Shown here: positions 8,387-9,101 of the stretch, in pieces
How the letters are laid out: each line of letters begins with the position of its first letter
How positions within the stretch are numbered: position 1 is the first letter of the stretch
Assembly (NCBI GenBank): GCA_900549135.1
Contig: URNI01000074.1
Coordinates: forward strand, 1 to 9,101
Source of the DNA: an uncultured Collinsella sp.
GTDB taxonomy: Bacteria > Actinomycetota > Coriobacteriia > Coriobacteriales > Coriobacteriaceae
Reading direction: 5' to 3'
DNA: 9,101 bases
Notes under the pieces: generated by a model
The model's input: the letters and a program-made list of their open reading frames with translations, nothing else
The model's database searches: none
Told to the model about the DNA's origin: nothing
Translations under genes and position numbers: made by a program

Positions 8387-8414
8387 AGTATATATTCTCA
8401 ATAATATTATGCAA
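8387..8414 (-). promoter_or_regulatory. Likely promoter of the rubredoxin gene
   Basis: On the minus strand TTGCAT (8414-8409) and TATACT (8392-8387) are separated by 16 nt, in a strikingly AT-rich patch of a GC-rich genome, 43 nt before the start codon. TGCAA-N6-TTGCA (8410-8425) overlaps the -35, and TTATT/AATAA (8382-8404) brackets the -10. Either could be an operator. The rubredoxin can therefore be transcribed apart from the flavin reductase. Confidence 0.6.
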
Positions 8415-8431
8415 GTAGTTTTGCAGCATTT

Positions 8432-8935
8432 CTACCCTTGGTACGAAGACGCCTTGGGCGGCGTCTTGCCCTTCAGCACCTTGTGGTAGTAGTCATAGGT
8501 CAACGGAGTCTCGTCGCTCAGGCGCTCGGCATCCTCGACCTCGCCGATAAACAGTAGATGGGTGCCAACATCTACAGTGTCGATCAAACGGCAGCTAAAC
8601 AGGGCCGCCGCGTGCTCGGGAACATAGGGCATGCCAAGAGCCGTCTCGCTGGTCTCGTACTTGGCAAACTTGTCATAGTCGCTGCTGGTGCGGAACCCAA
8701 AGTTGCCAATGTAGAGCATATCGGCCGTCTGATCGATCGCGGTCAGCGCAAAGGCCTTGGCAGACGAGATAACACCAGACGTGACATTTTCCTTGTTCAC
8801 GGCAACCGAGATGCGCGGCGGCGCAGACGTCACCTGCACCGCCGTGTTGATGACGCAGCCGGCACGCAGCCCGTCGGCCGCGGCACTCACCACATACAGG
8901 CCGCTCGGCATGGTAAAGAACGCAGTTTTGTCCAT
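8432..8935 (-). CDS. Flavin reductase-like FMN-binding protein (Hrb-type reductase half)
   Basis: This 167-residue protein belongs to the flavin reductase-like, split-barrel FMN-binding family. Features seen: TMPSGLYVVSA near the N-terminus, GCVINTAVQVTSAPPRISVA (26-45), which is the typical FMN phosphate-loop region, NFGFRTSSDYDKF in the middle, and a C-terminal HLLFIGEVEDAERLSDETPL block followed by TYDYYH. It ends in GKTPPKASSYQG, resembling the linker that leads into rubredoxin in fused Hrb proteins. Such proteins move electrons from NAD(P)H through FMN to rubredoxin; in Moorella the fused form feeds a flavodiiron protein. The start at 8935 is chosen because AGGGGAG lies 8 nt upstream and the family begins there. 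A longer in-frame reading to 9097 would run through a terminator. The rubredoxin gene follows after 88 bp. The exact electron donor is inferred. Confidence 0.88.
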   Translation of the reverse strand: MDKTAFFTMPSGLYVVSAAADGLRAGCVINTAVQVTSAPPRISVAVNKENVTSGVISSAKAFALTAIDQTADMLYIGNFGFRTSSDYDKFAKYETSETALGMPYVPEHAAALFSCRLIDTVDVGTHLLFIGEVEDAERLSDETPLTYDYYHKVLKGKTPPKASSYQG

Positions 8936-8943
8936 AACGATCA

Positions 8944-8950
8944 CTCCCCT
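8944..8950 (-). promoter_or_regulatory. Ribosome binding site deciding the flavin reductase start
   Basis: AGGGGAG on the minus strand lies 8 nt before the ATG at 8935. It favours the 167-residue product over the 221-residue reading that begins at 9097. Confidence 0.75.
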
Positions 8951-8986
8951 AACCCGGGTTGGAACCTCATGGATGTATGTACCCAC

Positions 8987-9020
8987 AAAAAAGGCGGCGC
9001 CCATAACAGACGCCACCTTT
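8987..9020 (-). terminator. Rho-independent terminator upstream of the flavin reductase gene
   Basis: Read on the minus strand, AAAGGTGGCG (9020-9011) pairs with CGCCGCCTTT (8999-8990) over 10 bp with one T-G wobble. The loop is 11 nt, and six T (8992-8987) end the structure. It lies 36 nt before the flavin reductase Shine-Dalgarno sequence. It may end a gene beyond the window, or act as an attenuator in the leader of the flavin reductase, because no clear promoter lies between it and the gene. Confidence 0.75.
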
Positions 9021-9101
9021 GAGACATATGTGCCAGAACAGCAAGCAAGATGAGACGCCCGCAGTTGCGGTGAAATAGGGACTGAATAGCCCCTCAAACA
9101 G
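9021..9101. other. Sequence upstream of the terminator, no gene identified
   Basis: One minus-strand frame is open from the window edge to a TGA near 8968, but its third codon positions are mixed and it runs through the terminator, so it does not look coding. I recognise no gene end, promoter or riboswitch. It could be the 3' untranslated end of a gene outside the window, or the leader of the flavin reductase. Confidence 0.35.

Noticed and set aside
8936..9097. N-terminal extension of the flavin reductase to 221 residues
   Set aside because: The extension crosses a terminator and the Shine-Dalgarno sequence at 8944-8950, and it has no similarity to the family's N-terminus.
9021..9101. FMN riboswitch upstream of the flavin reductase
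   Set aside because: Looked for because the product binds FMN. The conserved RFN-element blocks were not found by eye in the available 81 nt.

Overview
The window is GC-rich, densely coding bacterial DNA with strong third-position G/C bias. It carries a rubredoxin / FMN flavin-reductase pair typical of anaerobes. This suggests a high-GC anaerobic actinobacterium, plausibly a Coriobacteriia member such as Collinsella. That assignment is inference from gene content and composition; there is no rRNA or other marker here.

Layout. Positions 85-6269 (minus strand) hold a gltB-gltD operon encoding the large and small subunits of NADPH-dependent glutamate synthase (GOGAT). Gene order is gltB then gltD with a 5-bp gap. 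A 522-bp divergent intergenic region (6270-6791) follows. It contains a short coding-like fragment, an unusual tandem array of three long inverted repeats with an exact 80-bp period, and a possible MntR/DtxR-type operator. At 6792-8048 (plus strand) is an Nramp/MntH-type Mn2+/Fe2+ transporter, followed by a decayed fourth copy of the same repeat. Convergent to it on the minus strand are a 47-residue rubredoxin (8200-8343), too short for most gene callers, and upstream of that a flavin reductase-like FMN protein (8432-8935). A rho-independent terminator follows the rubredoxin, and another precedes the flavin reductase.

How the genes work together. GltB takes the amide nitrogen of glutamine, channels it to 2-oxoglutarate and makes glutamate, using electrons supplied through GltD from NADPH. 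MntH imports divalent metal. The flavin reductase and rubredoxin look like the two halves of the fused protein Hrb (high-molecular-weight rubredoxin) found in some clostridia. In those organisms Hrb passes NAD(P)H electrons to a flavodiiron protein that removes O2 or NO. No flavodiiron gene lies in the window.

The least explained structure is the hairpin array at 6454-6670. It has three 57-nt units with 16-bp arms, loops of exactly 25 nt, spacers of exactly 23 nt, and compensatory changes between arms. A degraded copy lies on the other side of the transporter gene.
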